Assembly (NCBI RefSeq): GCF_000620785.1
Contig: NZ_JIAI01000003.1
Coordinates: 620,001-684,000, forward strand
DNA: 64,000 nt
Source: Actinospineispora acaciae DSM 45401
GTDB taxonomy: Bacteria; Actinomycetota; Actinomycetes; Mycobacteriales; Pseudonocardiaceae
Direction of reading: 5' to 3'
Shown: piece after piece, positions 25,134-34,283 of the stretch
Layout: every line of letters begins with the position of its first letter
Position numbering within the stretch: position 1 is the stretch's first letter
The notes under the pieces: generated by a model
The model's input: only the letters and a program-made list of their open reading frames with translations
The model's database searches: none
Told to the model about the DNA's origin: nothing
Position numbers and translations under genes: made by a program

Positions 25134-26639
25134 TCACGTCGCCGCCCCGGTCATCGCGGTGCCCAGTTGCTCGGGCGTCACGGTGGAGGGGTCCGCGTCG
25201 GCCACCAGCCGCCCGCGCAGCATCACCTTGATCGAGTCGGACAGCCCGATCAGCTCGTCGAGGTCGGCGGAGACCAGCAGCACGGCCAGGCCACGGTGGC
25301 GGGCGCGGCGGATCTCCTCCCAGATCAACGCCTGCGCGCCGACGTCCACGCCACGGGTCGGGTGCGACGCGATGAGCAGGTGCGGGTCGCCGGCCAGCTC
25401 GCGTCCGACCACGAGCTTCTGCTGGTTCCCTCCGGACAGCGCGGCCGCCGCGACCTCCACCGACGGGGTGCGGACGTCGAACTCGGTGACGATCCGCTCG
25501 GTGTCTGCCCGCGCCGCCGCCACGTTCAGGATCCCGCGCCTGACCAGCGGGCGGCGGCTCTGGTGGCCGAGCAGCCGGTTCGCCCACAGCGGCTGGGTGG
25601 GCAGCAGCCCGTGCCGGGTGCGGTCCTCCGGGATGTAGCCGATGCCGGCCTCGCGGCGGAACAGGGTCGGCTCGTGGGTCAGGTCGTAGTGGCCGAGCCG
25701 CACCCGCCCGGCCGCCGCCCGGCGCATGCCCATGATCGTCTCGACCAGCTCGGTCTGCCCGTTGCCCTCCACCCCGGCGATGCCGAGCACCTCGCCGGCC
25801 CGCACGCTCAGCGTGATGTCGTCGAGCACCCGCCGGCCGCCGTCCGCGAGCAGCGTCAGCCCCTCCAGCCGCAGCACCTCGCGCCCGGCCGCGGCCGGCT
25901 CCCTGATCCCGGGGTCGGGCAGCTCGCTGCCCACCATCATCTCGGCCAGCCGCCGGCTGGTGACCGTGCGCGGATCCACCGTGCCCACGCAGCGCCCGCG
26001 CCTGATCACCGTGATGGTGTCCGCGATCGCGCGCACCTCGTCCAGCTTGTGCGAGATGAACAGGAACGTGTACCCCTCCGCCCGCATCGCCCGCACGGTG
26101 CCGAACAGCTCGTCCACCTCCTGCGGGACCAGCACGGCGGTCGGCTCGTCCAGGATCACCACCCGGGCGCCCCGGTAGAGCACCTTGAGGATCTCCACCC
26201 GCTGCCGGTCGGCCACCCCGAGGCGGGCCAGCGGCAGCCCGGGGTCCACCCGCAGCCTGGTGGTGGCGGCCAGCTCGGCGATCCGGCGCCGGGCGCGCTT
26301 GCCGATGCCGTGCAGCCCCTCCGCGCCGAGCAGCACGTTCTCCGCCACCGTGAGGTTGTCGGCGAGCATGAAGTGCTGGTGCACCATGCCGATGCCGGCC
26401 TTGATCGCATCCGACGGCGAGCGGAACCGCAACGTCGAGCCGTCCACCTGGATCCGGCCGGAGTCCGGCTGCAGCATGCCGTAGAGGATCTTCATCAGGG
26501 TCGACTTGCCGGCCCCGTTCTCGCCGCACAGCGCGTGCACCTCGCCGGCGCGCACGTTCAGGTCGACGTTGCTGTTCGCCACCACGCCGGGGAAGTGCTT
26601 GCTGATGCCGAACAGCTGGACCGCGTACCGAGGGCTCAT
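25134..26639 (-). CDS. ABC transporter ATP-binding protein with two ATPase domains (nucleoside/BmpA system)
   Basis: This is a 501-residue fused tandem ATPase. Domain 1 has Walker A GENGAGKST, the Q-loop in MVHQHFML, and Walker B VILDEPTAVL, with a degenerate signature. Domain 2 has an atypical Walker A (GVEGNGQTE), a good signature LSGGNQQK and a divergent Walker B (LLIASHPTRGVD). This asymmetry is normal for sugar/nucleoside importers of the RbsA/YufO type. The ATG start at 26639 comes 16 bases after the binding-protein stop. It energises uptake through the two permeases encoded downstream. Confidence 0.93.
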   Translation of the reverse strand: MSPRYAVQLFGISKHFPGVVANSNVDLNVRAGEVHALCGENGAGKSTLMKILYGMLQPDSGRIQVDGSTLRFRSPSDAIKAGIGMVHQHFMLADNLTVAENVLLGAEGLHGIGKRARRRIAELAATTRLRVDPGLPLARLGVADRQRVEILKVLYRGARVVILDEPTAVLVPQEVDELFGTVRAMRAEGYTFLFISHKLDEVRAIADTITVIRRGRCVGTVDPRTVTSRRLAEMMVGSELPDPGIREPAAAGREVLRLEGLTLLADGGRRVLDDITLSVRAGEVLGIAGVEGNGQTELVETIMGMRRAAAGRVRLGHYDLTHEPTLFRREAGIGYIPEDRTRHGLLPTQPLWANRLLGHQSRRPLVRRGILNVAAARADTERIVTEFDVRTPSVEVAAAALSGGNQQKLVVGRELAGDPHLLIASHPTRGVDVGAQALIWEEIRRARHRGLAVLLVSADLDELIGLSDSIKVMLRGRLVADADPSTVTPEQLGTAMTGAAT

Positions 26640-26655
26640 CTCAGGCCGCCCAGGC

Positions 26656-27804
26656 CTACGGAGTGGCCGACACCGTGATCGCGCCGCTGATGATCCGCGA
26701 CTTGTAGGCGTCCAGCTGCGGCTTGATGTCGTCCACCTTGCCGCCGGAGGTGGCGTACCCGACGCCGTCCACCTTGAGGTCGAACACCTTGGGCAGGCTG
26801 CCCAGCCGGTTGCCGGCCACGGCGGAGATGTAGTCGTAGACGGCCACGTCGACCCGCTTGAGCATGGACGTCATGATCACGTCCTTGACGTCGGCCAGCG
26901 TCTTGTCCTGGTACTGGTCGGAGTCCACGCCGATGCCGTAACGCGGGCTGTTCGGCGAGCTGGCCGCCTTGATCGCGCGGAACACGCCGCTGCCGGACGC
27001 GCCGGCCGCCGCGTAGACGATGTCCGCGCCCGCGTCCAGCTGGCCCTTTGCCGCCTCGGTGCCCTTGGCCGGGTCGTTGAACCCGCTCAGGTCGCCGGCC
27101 GGGGACAGGTACTTGGTGTCGATCTTGATGTTCGGCGCGACGGCCTTGGCGCCCTGCTTGTAGCCGGCCTCGAACTTCTGGATCAGCGGCGTCTCCACCC
27201 CGCCGACAAAGCCGATGTGGCAGGTCTTGGTCTTCAGCGCCGCGGCGGCGCCGACCAGGAACGAGCCCTGCTCCTCGGCGAACAGCAGCGGGGTCACGTT
27301 CGGCACCCCCTCGGCCGTGCTGTCCACCAGCGCGAACTTCACGTTCGGCGCGGACTTCGCGACGGTCTTCACCGCGGGCTCGTACTTGAACCCAACGGCG
27401 ATGACCGGGTCGTAGCCGCCGTCCACGAGCTGGCGCAGCCGGGTGGTGGCGGCGTCCTCGCTCTCCTCCTTGGCGGCGGTCAGCTCCTTGCTGTTGGTCA
27501 GCCCCAGCTCGGCGCGCGCCCGGTCCAGCCCGGCGGCCGCGGCGTCGTTGAACGAGGCGTCGCCGCGCCCGCCGACGTCGAAGGACAGCCCGACCCGCAG
27601 CGCGGCGGCGTTCGTGCCGGGGGCTGTGGGAGGGGCGGCAGCGGCCGTCCCGCTGGGCGCCGGGTTCCGCTGGCAGTCCGCCGGGGCGCCACCCCCGCCA
27701 CCGCCGCCGCCCGCGCCGCCGGTGTCCTTGGCGCAGCCGACCACGCTCAGCGCGGCCGACAGCAGGACAGCGGCGAATACCGTTCCACGCGAAAATCCGA
27801 GCAT
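26656..27804 (-). CDS. BmpA-family nucleoside-binding lipoprotein
   Basis: This is a 382-residue binding protein of the BMP/PnrA family, which typically captures purine and pyrimidine nucleosides. A signal peptide ends with a lipobox SVVGC (Cys24), followed by a Gly/Pro-rich linker. The family motifs VGLSFDVGGRGDASFNDAA, FVGGVETPLI, YAAAGASGSGVF and GVDSDQYQ are clear. The ATG at 27804 is preceded by GAGGGGG and is preferred over the upstream start at 27852. It is the first gene of the operon BmpA-ATPase-permease-permease-cdd-deoA, which ties uptake to breakdown. Confidence 0.93.
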   Translation of the reverse strand: MLGFSRGTVFAAVLLSAALSVVGCAKDTGGAGGGGGGGGAPADCQRNPAPSGTAAAAPPTAPGTNAAALRVGLSFDVGGRGDASFNDAAAAGLDRARAELGLTNSKELTAAKEESEDAATTRLRQLVDGGYDPVIAVGFKYEPAVKTVAKSAPNVKFALVDSTAEGVPNVTPLLFAEEQGSFLVGAAAALKTKTCHIGFVGGVETPLIQKFEAGYKQGAKAVAPNIKIDTKYLSPAGDLSGFNDPAKGTEAAKGQLDAGADIVYAAAGASGSGVFRAIKAASSPNSPRYGIGVDSDQYQDKTLADVKDVIMTSMLKRVDVAVYDYISAVAGNRLGSLPKVFDLKVDGVGYATSGGKVDDIKPQLDAYKSRIISGAITVSATP

Positions 27805-28003
27805 CTTCGCCCCCTCGGCGTTCGGTCCGGATCGCGGCAGCGCCGAGCCCACACGGAAGCGGCATTGCCTGCCGGCACGCTACTGGGCGGTACCCGACGA
27901 TGACCAGCACTGAGGGTTATTCAATTTGGACACGACGCATTGTCTTCTGGTTACCGACGAGTAAAGTCCGTGTCGATCATCCGGCGACGATCGGAGGAAC
28001 GCG

Positions 28004-28450
28004 ATGGACGAGGTCAGCGTGACGATTGCGGCCGCCCCGGAGCGGGTGTGGGCACTGGTCACCGACATCCCGAACATGGGCAGGTGGAGCCCGGGCTGCA
28101 CCGGCGGCCGGTGGACCAGCGGCGCCACCGGGCCGGCCGAGGGCGCGCGGTTCACCGGCTCCAACAAGCACGGGCTGCTGCGCTGGTCGACGCACTGCAC
28201 GGTCATCGAGTGCGAGCAGCCGCGCCGGTTCGCCTTCCAGGTCAGGGAGAACAAGATGCGGTGGGGCTGGAAGCTGGAGCCCGCCGAGGGCGGCGGCACC
28301 GTGCTGACCCAGTGGCGGGACCGGACCGAGGCGCCGTCGCTGCCGGTGCGCGCGGCCGCGTTGCTGATCTTCGGGGGCAAGGTCGACGAGACGATGGTGG
28401 ACGGGATGCGCCGCACCCTGGACGCCGTCAAGGCCGACGCTGAGGCCTAA
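28004..28450 (+). CDS. SRPBCC (START-like) family protein
   Basis: This 148-residue protein has the helix-grip pattern of the polyketide cyclase/START superfamily: VTIAAAPERVWALVTDIPNMGRWSPGC at the start, a central beta-rich part, and a long C-terminal helix. Such proteins bind hydrophobic ligands in a deep pocket. The ATG at 28004 follows CGGAGG. It is divergent from the BmpA operon and is followed after 59 bases by the carboxypeptidase gene. No specific ligand can be inferred. Confidence 0.85.
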   Translation: MDEVSVTIAAAPERVWALVTDIPNMGRWSPGCTGGRWTSGATGPAEGARFTGSNKHGLLRWSTHCTVIECEQPRRFAFQVRENKMRWGWKLEPAEGGGTVLTQWRDRTEAPSLPVRAAALLIFGGKVDETMVDGMRRTLDAVKADAEA

Positions 28451-28509
28451 AGGGTGACCGGCGGCCGTCGCGGCGATGTCGATCACGGACTCGTCTACCG
28501 TGTACAAGC

Positions 28510-29811
28510 GTGTTCCCGCCTGGCCGACGTCTCGCCGGCGCGCTCGTGATCCTGGCGACCTCCGGGTGCGCCCTGCTGGGGCCGGCGGGCATCGCGACCG
28601 CCCAACCGCTACCCGACAAGCCCTCGCACACCCAGCCGCGACCGGCGCCGAACGCGCCCTGCACGGTGCCGCTGGCGCCGCCGCCGCCGATCGACGCCTC
28701 GGAACGGCCCCAGCCCGGCGAGGCCCCGCCGACGCCGCTGCCGATGCCGGACCGCCCGGTCGGCGGGCCGAGGATGGCCGAGTGCGGGCTGGTGCTGCCG
28801 CCGGGCGCGCCGCCGGTGCCGCCGGGTGAGACCACCGCGTCCTGGGTGCTCGCGGACCTGAACAGCGGCGCCGTACTGGCCGCCCGCAACCCGCACGCCC
28901 GCGAGCGGCCCGCGTCCCTGCTCAAGGTGCTCACCGCGCTGGTGGCGCTGCGCCGCCTCGACCTGGACACCGTGGTCGAGGGCACGGCGGAGGACGCGAA
29001 CATGGACGGCAGCCGGGTCGGGGTGAACCCGGGCGGGCGCTACACGGTCCGCCAGCTGCTCACCGGCCTGGTCATGAACTCCGGCAACGACGCGGCCAAC
29101 GCGCTGGCCCGCGAGCTCGGCGGGGTGCCGGCCACGCTGCGCGCGATGTCCGAGACCGCCGCCGAGATCGGCGCGCTGGACACCCGCCCGGCCAGCCCGT
29201 CCGGGCTGGACGCCGCCGGCATGTCCACCTCCGCCTACGACCTGGCGGCGATCTACCGGGTGGTGCACCGGGACCCGACGTTTGCCGAGGTCAGCCGGAC
29301 CCGGCTGTTCGACTGGCCGGGCGCCGCCGGCCGCCCCGGCTACAAGATCAGCAACGACAACCACCTGCTGGGCTGGTACCAGGGCGCGATCGGCGGCAAG
29401 ACCGGCTTCACCGACGACGCCCGGCACACCCTGATCGTGGCCGCCGAGCGGGGCGGGCGCCGGCTGGTGGCCGTGCTGATGCGCGGCGAGCAGCGGCCGG
29501 TGACCATGGACGCGCAGGCCGCGCGGCTGCTCGACTACGGCTTCGGGCTGCCGGCCACCACCGCGCCGGTCGGCACCCTGGTGGACCACCGCCCGCCCAC
29601 GGACGCCGAGGTCGCGGCCGCTGCCCACTCGCCCGCCACCTCGCCACCGGCCCCCGCCGAGACCAAGGTCGAGAACCGCATCGCCGGCCTGGCCGTCATC
29701 GGGGCCGGCGTCATCCTGGGCGTGCTGGCGTCCGTGCTGGTCGCTCGCCGCCGCCCCCGCCCCGGTGGCCGCCACACCGCGAGCCGACCCGAAACGCCCG
29801 CCGAGCCCTGA
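28510..29811 (+). CDS. D-alanyl-D-alanine carboxypeptidase, class A low-molecular-weight PBP
   Basis: This 433-residue cell-wall enzyme trims the terminal D-Ala from peptidoglycan stem peptides. The serine peptidase S11 motifs are present: SLLK (136-139, catalytic Ser), SGN (191-193) and KTG (297-299). There is an N-terminal signal sequence, a Pro-rich spacer (about 35-105) and a C-terminal membrane anchor (about 390-412) followed by a basic tail. It is therefore outside the membrane and anchored at its C-terminus. The GTG start at 28510 has no strong ribosome binding site. It resembles DacB/DacC-like enzymes of actinobacteria. Confidence 0.92.
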   Translation: MFPPGRRLAGALVILATSGCALLGPAGIATAQPLPDKPSHTQPRPAPNAPCTVPLAPPPPIDASERPQPGEAPPTPLPMPDRPVGGPRMAECGLVLPPGAPPVPPGETTASWVLADLNSGAVLAARNPHARERPASLLKVLTALVALRRLDLDTVVEGTAEDANMDGSRVGVNPGGRYTVRQLLTGLVMNSGNDAANALARELGGVPATLRAMSETAAEIGALDTRPASPSGLDAAGMSTSAYDLAAIYRVVHRDPTFAEVSRTRLFDWPGAAGRPGYKISNDNHLLGWYQGAIGGKTGFTDDARHTLIVAAERGGRRLVAVLMRGEQRPVTMDAQAARLLDYGFGLPATTAPVGTLVDHRPPTDAEVAAAAHSPATSPPAPAETKVENRIAGLAVIGAGVILGVLASVLVARRRPRPGGRHTASRPETPAEP

Positions 29812-29841
29812 CCGTCCGTACCTCCCGCCCAGGGCCGCCGC

Positions 29842-30534
29842 TCAGGGCCGCCGCCGGCCACCCCCGCCGCGCGGGTTGTGGAAGTGCTCGCAGAGGTCGA
29901 TCAGCTCGTCCTCGCTCAGCGCGGCCCCGGGAAGCCGCGCGCCGGGATGCGGACGCAGCCCGTCGATCGTGATCGCCAGGTGCCGCCGCCACGCGTCCGG
30001 TGACACCGACTCCACCGCCGGGATCACCCGCTGCAGCGCGCACATCACCAGGATCGCGTCGGTCACGTCGATGTCCGCGCGCACCACTCCGGCCCGCTGG
30101 GCCCGCTCCAGCAGCGCCCGCAGCCGCCAGTCGGCCTGCTCGCGCAGCTGGTTGAGCACCGGCGAGCTGGGCATGCCCTGCACCATGAGGTCGGCCAGCC
30201 CCCGATCGGTGGCGAAGAAGCCGCACGCCTCCTCGTAGTAGGCGACGATCGCCCGCCACGGGTCCTCGATGCGCATGACCCGGTCCCAGATCTCCTCCAG
30301 CAGCTCACCGGCCTCGGCGAACACCGCCTCGCAGAGCTTCTCCCTGCTCGGGAAGTGTCGGTACAACGTGGCGTTCCCCACACCGGCGCGGCGCGCGATC
30401 TCGTCCAGCGAGGCGTCCAGGCCGTCCTCGCGCAGAACCTCTCCGGCCGCGCGCAGCAGCAGTTTTCGGTTCCGCCGCGCGTCGCTGCGCAGCTTCGCCG
30501 CGGCGACGTGCTCGGTGCGCATGACGGTCATCAT
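29842..30534 (-). CDS. TetR family transcriptional regulator
   Basis: This is a regulator of about 230 residues with a clear N-terminal helix-turn-helix (SLDEIARRAGVGNATLYRHFPSREKL) and a helical ligand-binding domain. The start is uncertain. ATG codons occur at 30564, 30534, 30531 and 30522, none with a good ribosome binding site; 30534 is chosen as a compromise. It is divergent from the MFS/HlyD efflux pair, 120 bases away, so it probably represses those genes and is released by an exported drug. The C-terminal Arg/Gly-rich end is low complexity. Confidence 0.85.
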   Translation of the reverse strand: MMTVMRTEHVAAAKLRSDARRNRKLLLRAAGEVLREDGLDASLDEIARRAGVGNATLYRHFPSREKLCEAVFAEAGELLEEIWDRVMRIEDPWRAIVAYYEEACGFFATDRGLADLMVQGMPSSPVLNQLREQADWRLRALLERAQRAGVVRADIDVTDAILVMCALQRVIPAVESVSPDAWRRHLAITIDGLRPHPGARLPGAALSEDELIDLCEHFHNPRGGGGRRRP

Positions 30535-30654
30535 AGGAGTAAATCCGTGGACCTGTCCCCGCATACGCCGCTAGGCTTGTACACCGAACCGGGGACAACC
30601 CCCCGGATGTCCGGCTCGAGCAGTGCCGCTCGGGTCTTCCACCGAGAGGCACCC

Positions 30655-32283
30655 ATGACGACGTCGACCAACGGGGATGGTCCGCGCGCCGGTGTCGTCG
30701 AGGCCGAGCGCGAGCGGGTCACCCCGCCGCCGGAATCGACGTTACCCGCGCCGGAGACCACCCCGGACGCGGCACCGGAGAAGGCCCCGGGCTGGGGCCT
30801 GCCGCTGGTAGTGCTGATCGCCGGCATGTTCATGTCCATCCTGGACATCAGCATCGTGAACGTGGCCATTCCGGTGATCCGCCAGGACTTCGGGGTCAGC
30901 GCCGAGAACATCCAGTGGATCAGCACCTCGTACAGCCTCACCGAGGGCGTGGTGGTGCCGGTCAGCGCCTGGCTGGGCGTCCGGTTCGGGCTCAAGCGGC
31001 TCTACATCTGGGCGTTGCTGCTGTTCACCGTGGCGTCCGTGCTGTGCGGCATGGCCGACGGGCTCGGCGCCATGATCTTCTTCCGGATCATGCAGGCCAT
31101 CCCGGGCGGCATCCTCCCGGTGACCTGCCTGACCTTGCTGTTCCGGATCGTGCCGCCGCAGAAGCTCGGCGCCGCGATGGGGCTCTACGGGCTGGGCATC
31201 GTGGTCGCGCCGGGCGTCGGGCCGACGCTGGGCGGCTACCTGGTCGAGAACGTGGACTGGCGGCTGATCTTCTACATCAACATCCCGATCGGCGTGATCG
31301 GCGCGATCGCCGCCGTCATGGTGCTGCCGAAGACCCCCGGCGAGTCGACCAGGACGTTCGACCTGCTCGGCTTCATCAGCATCGCCGGCGCGATGTTCTC
31401 CCTGCTGCTGGCGTTGGAGAAGGGCAGCACCTGGGGCTGGACCAGCTACCCGGTGCTCATCCTGCTGGCCGTCGCGACCAACCTGCTGGCGTTCTTCGTG
31501 GTGATCGAGCTGCAGGTCAAGCAGCCGCTGCTGAACATCCGGGTGCTCAAGCACTGGCCGTTCGTCAACTCGCTGCTGCTGATCAGCGCGATCTCGGTCG
31601 GCCTGTTCGCGGTGCTGTTCTACATCCCGCTGTTCCTGCAGAGCGTGCAGCGGCTCAGCCCGTGGAACACCGGCCTGGTGCTGCTGCCGCAGGCGCTGAC
31701 CATGGCCGTGCTGATGCCCATCGCCGGTCAGCTCTACGACAAGTTCGGCGCCCGCTGGCCGGCCGTGGTCGGGCTCTCGCTCACCGGCGGCGGGATCCTG
31801 TGGCTGTCCAGGATCAACGTCGACATCAGCCGCGGCGAGCTGGTCATCGGCCTGGTGGCCATGGCGGCCGGCATGGCGCTCGGCATGATGCCGATCATGA
31901 CCGGCGGCCTGGCATCGCTGCCGCCCGAGGTCACCGACGTCGGCAGCGCGTTCAACACCCTGACCCAGCGGGTGACCTCCGCGCTCGGGCTGGCCGCGCT
32001 GACCGCGGTGGTCACCGTGGACAAGGCGCAGTTCATGGCCGACCGGTCCGGGCTGCTGCAGTCCAGCGGCGCGAACGTCGACCAGCGCATCACGCAGATG
32101 GCCGACCAGGGACAGTCCGGGCTGATCCCGCTGTGGCAGCAGCTGTCCAACCAGGTCCAGACGCAGGCGTACAGCAACGCGTTCTTCATCGCCGGGTCGA
32201 TCACGCTGGTCGGGGTGTTGCTGGCGTTCGGGCTCAAGTCCGGGCCCCAGGCCCAGGGCGGCGACAAGCCGATGGCCCACTAA
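30655..32283 (+). CDS. MFS transporter, DHA2 (EmrB/QacA) drug efflux family
   Basis: This is a 542-residue major facilitator with about 14 membrane segments. The first segment carries FMSILDISIVNVAIPVI, the DHA2 motif D1. GLGIVVAPGVGPTLGGYLVENVDWRLIFYINIPIG matches the antiporter motif C and the WRxIFxINxPxG signature of EmrB-type pumps. The ATG at 30655 has GAGAGG upstream and replaces an implausibly long upstream frame. An N-terminal soluble, acidic, Pro-rich extension (about 1-45) is present. The adaptor gene follows after 14 bases, giving an EmrAB-like pair in a Gram-positive setting. Confidence 0.93.
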   Translation: MTTSTNGDGPRAGVVEAERERVTPPPESTLPAPETTPDAAPEKAPGWGLPLVVLIAGMFMSILDISIVNVAIPVIRQDFGVSAENIQWISTSYSLTEGVVVPVSAWLGVRFGLKRLYIWALLLFTVASVLCGMADGLGAMIFFRIMQAIPGGILPVTCLTLLFRIVPPQKLGAAMGLYGLGIVVAPGVGPTLGGYLVENVDWRLIFYINIPIGVIGAIAAVMVLPKTPGESTRTFDLLGFISIAGAMFSLLLALEKGSTWGWTSYPVLILLAVATNLLAFFVVIELQVKQPLLNIRVLKHWPFVNSLLLISAISVGLFAVLFYIPLFLQSVQRLSPWNTGLVLLPQALTMAVLMPIAGQLYDKFGARWPAVVGLSLTGGGILWLSRINVDISRGELVIGLVAMAAGMALGMMPIMTGGLASLPPEVTDVGSAFNTLTQRVTSALGLAALTAVVTVDKAQFMADRSGLLQSSGANVDQRITQMADQGQSGLIPLWQQLSNQVQTQAYSNAFFIAGSITLVGVLLAFGLKSGPQAQGGDKPMAH

Positions 32284-32297
32284 GGCGGGGATGCACG

Positions 32298-33074
32298 ATG
32301 ACGAGCCAGGACCCGACACCTGAAGGCGCCCCGGAGCAGCCGACGAACGGCGCGGTCGCCACCCTGGAGCGGCCCCGCCCCTCGGACCCGCCGCCCGCGC
32401 CGCCGAAGCGGAGGCTGAAGCGCTCGACCAAGATCGCCACCGCGATCATCACGCTGATCACCTTGCTAGAGGCGGGCGCGTTCGCCGGCACCTACTTCCT
32501 GCACTCCAGCAAGTACGTCTCGACCGACAACGCCAAGGTCGACGGCGACAAGGTGGACATCAACGCGCCCAGCACCGGCACGCTGATCGACTGGAAGGTC
32601 ACCCAGGGATCGTCGGTACAGCACAACGAGGTGGTCGGCCGCATCGAGGAGGCCGGTAGCGGGGCGCGCGTCAAGCGCTCCATCAGGTCGCCGGGCAGCG
32701 GCACCGTCGCGGTCAACAACACCGTCGAGGGCCAGTACGTGACCCAGGGCTCCAAGCTGGCCACCGCGTACAACCCGGACTCGATCTACATCACCGCCCG
32801 GGTGGAGGAGAGCGAGATCAGCGAGGTGCGCGTCGGCCAGCAGGTCGACATCACCGTCGACGCCTTCCCCAACACGCCGATCCTCGGGCTGGTCACCCAG
32901 ATCCAGGGCTCCACCGCCGGCGCGTTCGAGCTGTTCCCCAGCTCCGACAGCGACCCGCGCAACCCGCAGAAGGTCGACCAGTACGTCCCGGTCAGGATCG
33001 CCATCATCAACAACAACGGCGTGACCGTGGTTCCCGGGATGAACGTGGACGCCAGCATCCACAAGGACCACTGA
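32298..33074 (+). CDS. HlyD/EmrA-family membrane-fusion-like efflux adaptor
   Basis: This 258-residue protein has a Pro-rich cytosolic start, one membrane segment (about 50-70) and an extracytoplasmic biotinyl-lipoyl-like part. STDNAKVDGDKVDINAPSTGTLIDWKV is the EmrA/HlyD hallmark, and a second half carries GTVAVNNTVEGQYVTQG. The usual long coiled-coil hairpin is missing, so the protein is shorter than Gram-negative EmrA, as expected without an outer membrane. It probably assists the neighbouring DHA2 pump. The ATG at 32298 lies 14 bases after the MFS stop. Confidence 0.88.
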   Translation: MTSQDPTPEGAPEQPTNGAVATLERPRPSDPPPAPPKRRLKRSTKIATAIITLITLLEAGAFAGTYFLHSSKYVSTDNAKVDGDKVDINAPSTGTLIDWKVTQGSSVQHNEVVGRIEEAGSGARVKRSIRSPGSGTVAVNNTVEGQYVTQGSKLATAYNPDSIYITARVEESEISEVRVGQQVDITVDAFPNTPILGLVTQIQGSTAGAFELFPSSDSDPRNPQKVDQYVPVRIAIINNNGVTVVPGMNVDASIHKDH

Positions 33075-33081
33075 GGCGGGC

Positions 33082-34140
33082 TCACCGGCCGTCGCGTCGC
33101 CGGCGTAGGCGCAGGAACCCGCCGACCAGGCCGGCCACCACACCGGTCACGACGCCGGCACCCACCAGCCCAACGGCGGCCGGCGCGCCGATGCCGTTGC
33201 GCACCACCACGTCCGTCCTGATCACCGCCGGCCCCGGAACAGACCGACGGTCGGTCTGTTCGTTCTCCCGCGCCGTCGCCGCCCACGCCGTCAGGAAGAG
33301 CACGAACCGCGACACCGTGAAGACAAAGATCAGCAACCCGAGAATCGGACCGAACGCCGCTCCGGTCGGCGAATTGGTCACCTCGGCGACGTACACGATC
33401 ATTACCTGTTTGATCACTTCAAAGCCGACGGAGCCGATGAGCGCGGCCTTTGTCGCGCTTCGCCAGGAAACCGGCTCGCGAGGCAGCCGGGCGATGACCC
33501 ACAGGAACACCAGCGAGCTGGCCAGCAACCCGGCCACCAACGCGGCCAACCAGATCAACGGGCTCAGCCAGGCCACGTCACCCAGCCCGAGATTGTTCGC
33601 GATCGGACCGGCCAGGCCGCCGACCACACCCACGGCCACCGACAACACCAACGCGACCCCGAGCCCCACCAGCGCAAGGAGGTCGACCGCCAGCCGGCGC
33701 AGGAACGTCGGCGGTTCGGTGCGCTGGCCCCACTGTTCCGAAAGCGCCTCGCGCAGATTGCTCATCCAGCCCAGTCCGGAGTAGGCGGCGGCCAGCAGGC
33801 CAATCACCCCGACCGTGCCGGCCGACGCGATCGCCTGGTCCACGATGCCGCCCAAGGTGACGTCCATCCCTGGCGGCGCCACCTTCGTGACCGACGCCTT
33901 GAGCTGGCCGATCAGCTCCGGGTGTGCCCGAAGGAAGAACGCGGCCACCGCGAACGCCACCATCAGCAGCGGGACCAGCGCCAGAACACTGAAGTAGGTG
34001 ATGGCGGCGGCGTAGTGGTCGCCGTGCTTGTCTCCGTAGCGCTGCGCGGCCCTGAGCAGGTGATCGAGCCAATGATGCCGCGCCCGGAGCTCGGTCAGCT
34101 TGGACGGCCGTCCCGATCCGGCGGAAACGGTGCTGGTCAC
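33082..34140 (-). CDS. YihY/BrkB-family integral membrane protein
   Basis: This 352-residue membrane protein is of the YihY/virulence factor BrkB family, sometimes mislabelled ribonuclease BN. It has about six to seven hydrophobic segments. The family pattern is visible in HYAAAITYFSVLALVPLLM and GWMSNLREALSEQWGQ. The GTG start at 34140 follows a strong GGGGAGG and is preferred over the start at 34185. A 25-base palindrome (33237-33261) lies inside the 3' part. The function of the family is unsettled. It converges on the HlyD-like gene with a seven-base gap. Confidence 0.88.
   Translation of the reverse strand: MTSTVSAGSGRPSKLTELRARHHWLDHLLRAAQRYGDKHGDHYAAAITYFSVLALVPLLMVAFAVAAFFLRAHPELIGQLKASVTKVAPPGMDVTLGGIVDQAIASAGTVGVIGLLAAAYSGLGWMSNLREALSEQWGQRTEPPTFLRRLAVDLLALVGLGVALVLSVAVGVVGGLAGPIANNLGLGDVAWLSPLIWLAALVAGLLASSLVFLWVIARLPREPVSWRSATKAALIGSVGFEVIKQVMIVYVAEVTNSPTGAAFGPILGLLIFVFTVSRFVLFLTAWAATARENEQTDRRSVPGPAVIRTDVVVRNGIGAPAAVGLVGAGVVTGVVAGLVGGFLRLRRRRDGR
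33237..33261. promoter_or_regulatory. 25-bp palindrome inside the YihY-family gene (TetR-operator-like)
   Basis: Arms GAACAGACCGAC and GTCGGTCTGTTC are perfectly complementary around a central G. The core matches the dyads at 20936-20995. It lies within coding sequence near the 3' end of the gene, so an operator role is uncertain. Confidence 0.45.
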
Positions 34141-34283
34141 AACGGCCTCCCCGTGCGGTCGGCGACACTGCGCCCGATCGTGCACGCCCGGCGTTCCGGA
34201 TGTGCGCGATCATTCTCGCGCTACCCGCCCGCGTCCGCCGGCATCCGCGCCCGCGCGTCACAGCGGCGCGGCGAAGCCAGTTC

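Noticed and set aside
25134..26639. Second ATPase domain as a degraded pseudogene
   Set aside because: The atypical Walker motifs in domain 2 are usual for the RbsA/YufO type fused ATPases, and the frame is intact.
33237..33261. Promoter or terminator at the palindrome inside the YihY-family gene
   Set aside because: It lies well within the coding sequence, with no -10 box nearby; kept only as an operator-like sequence of low confidence.
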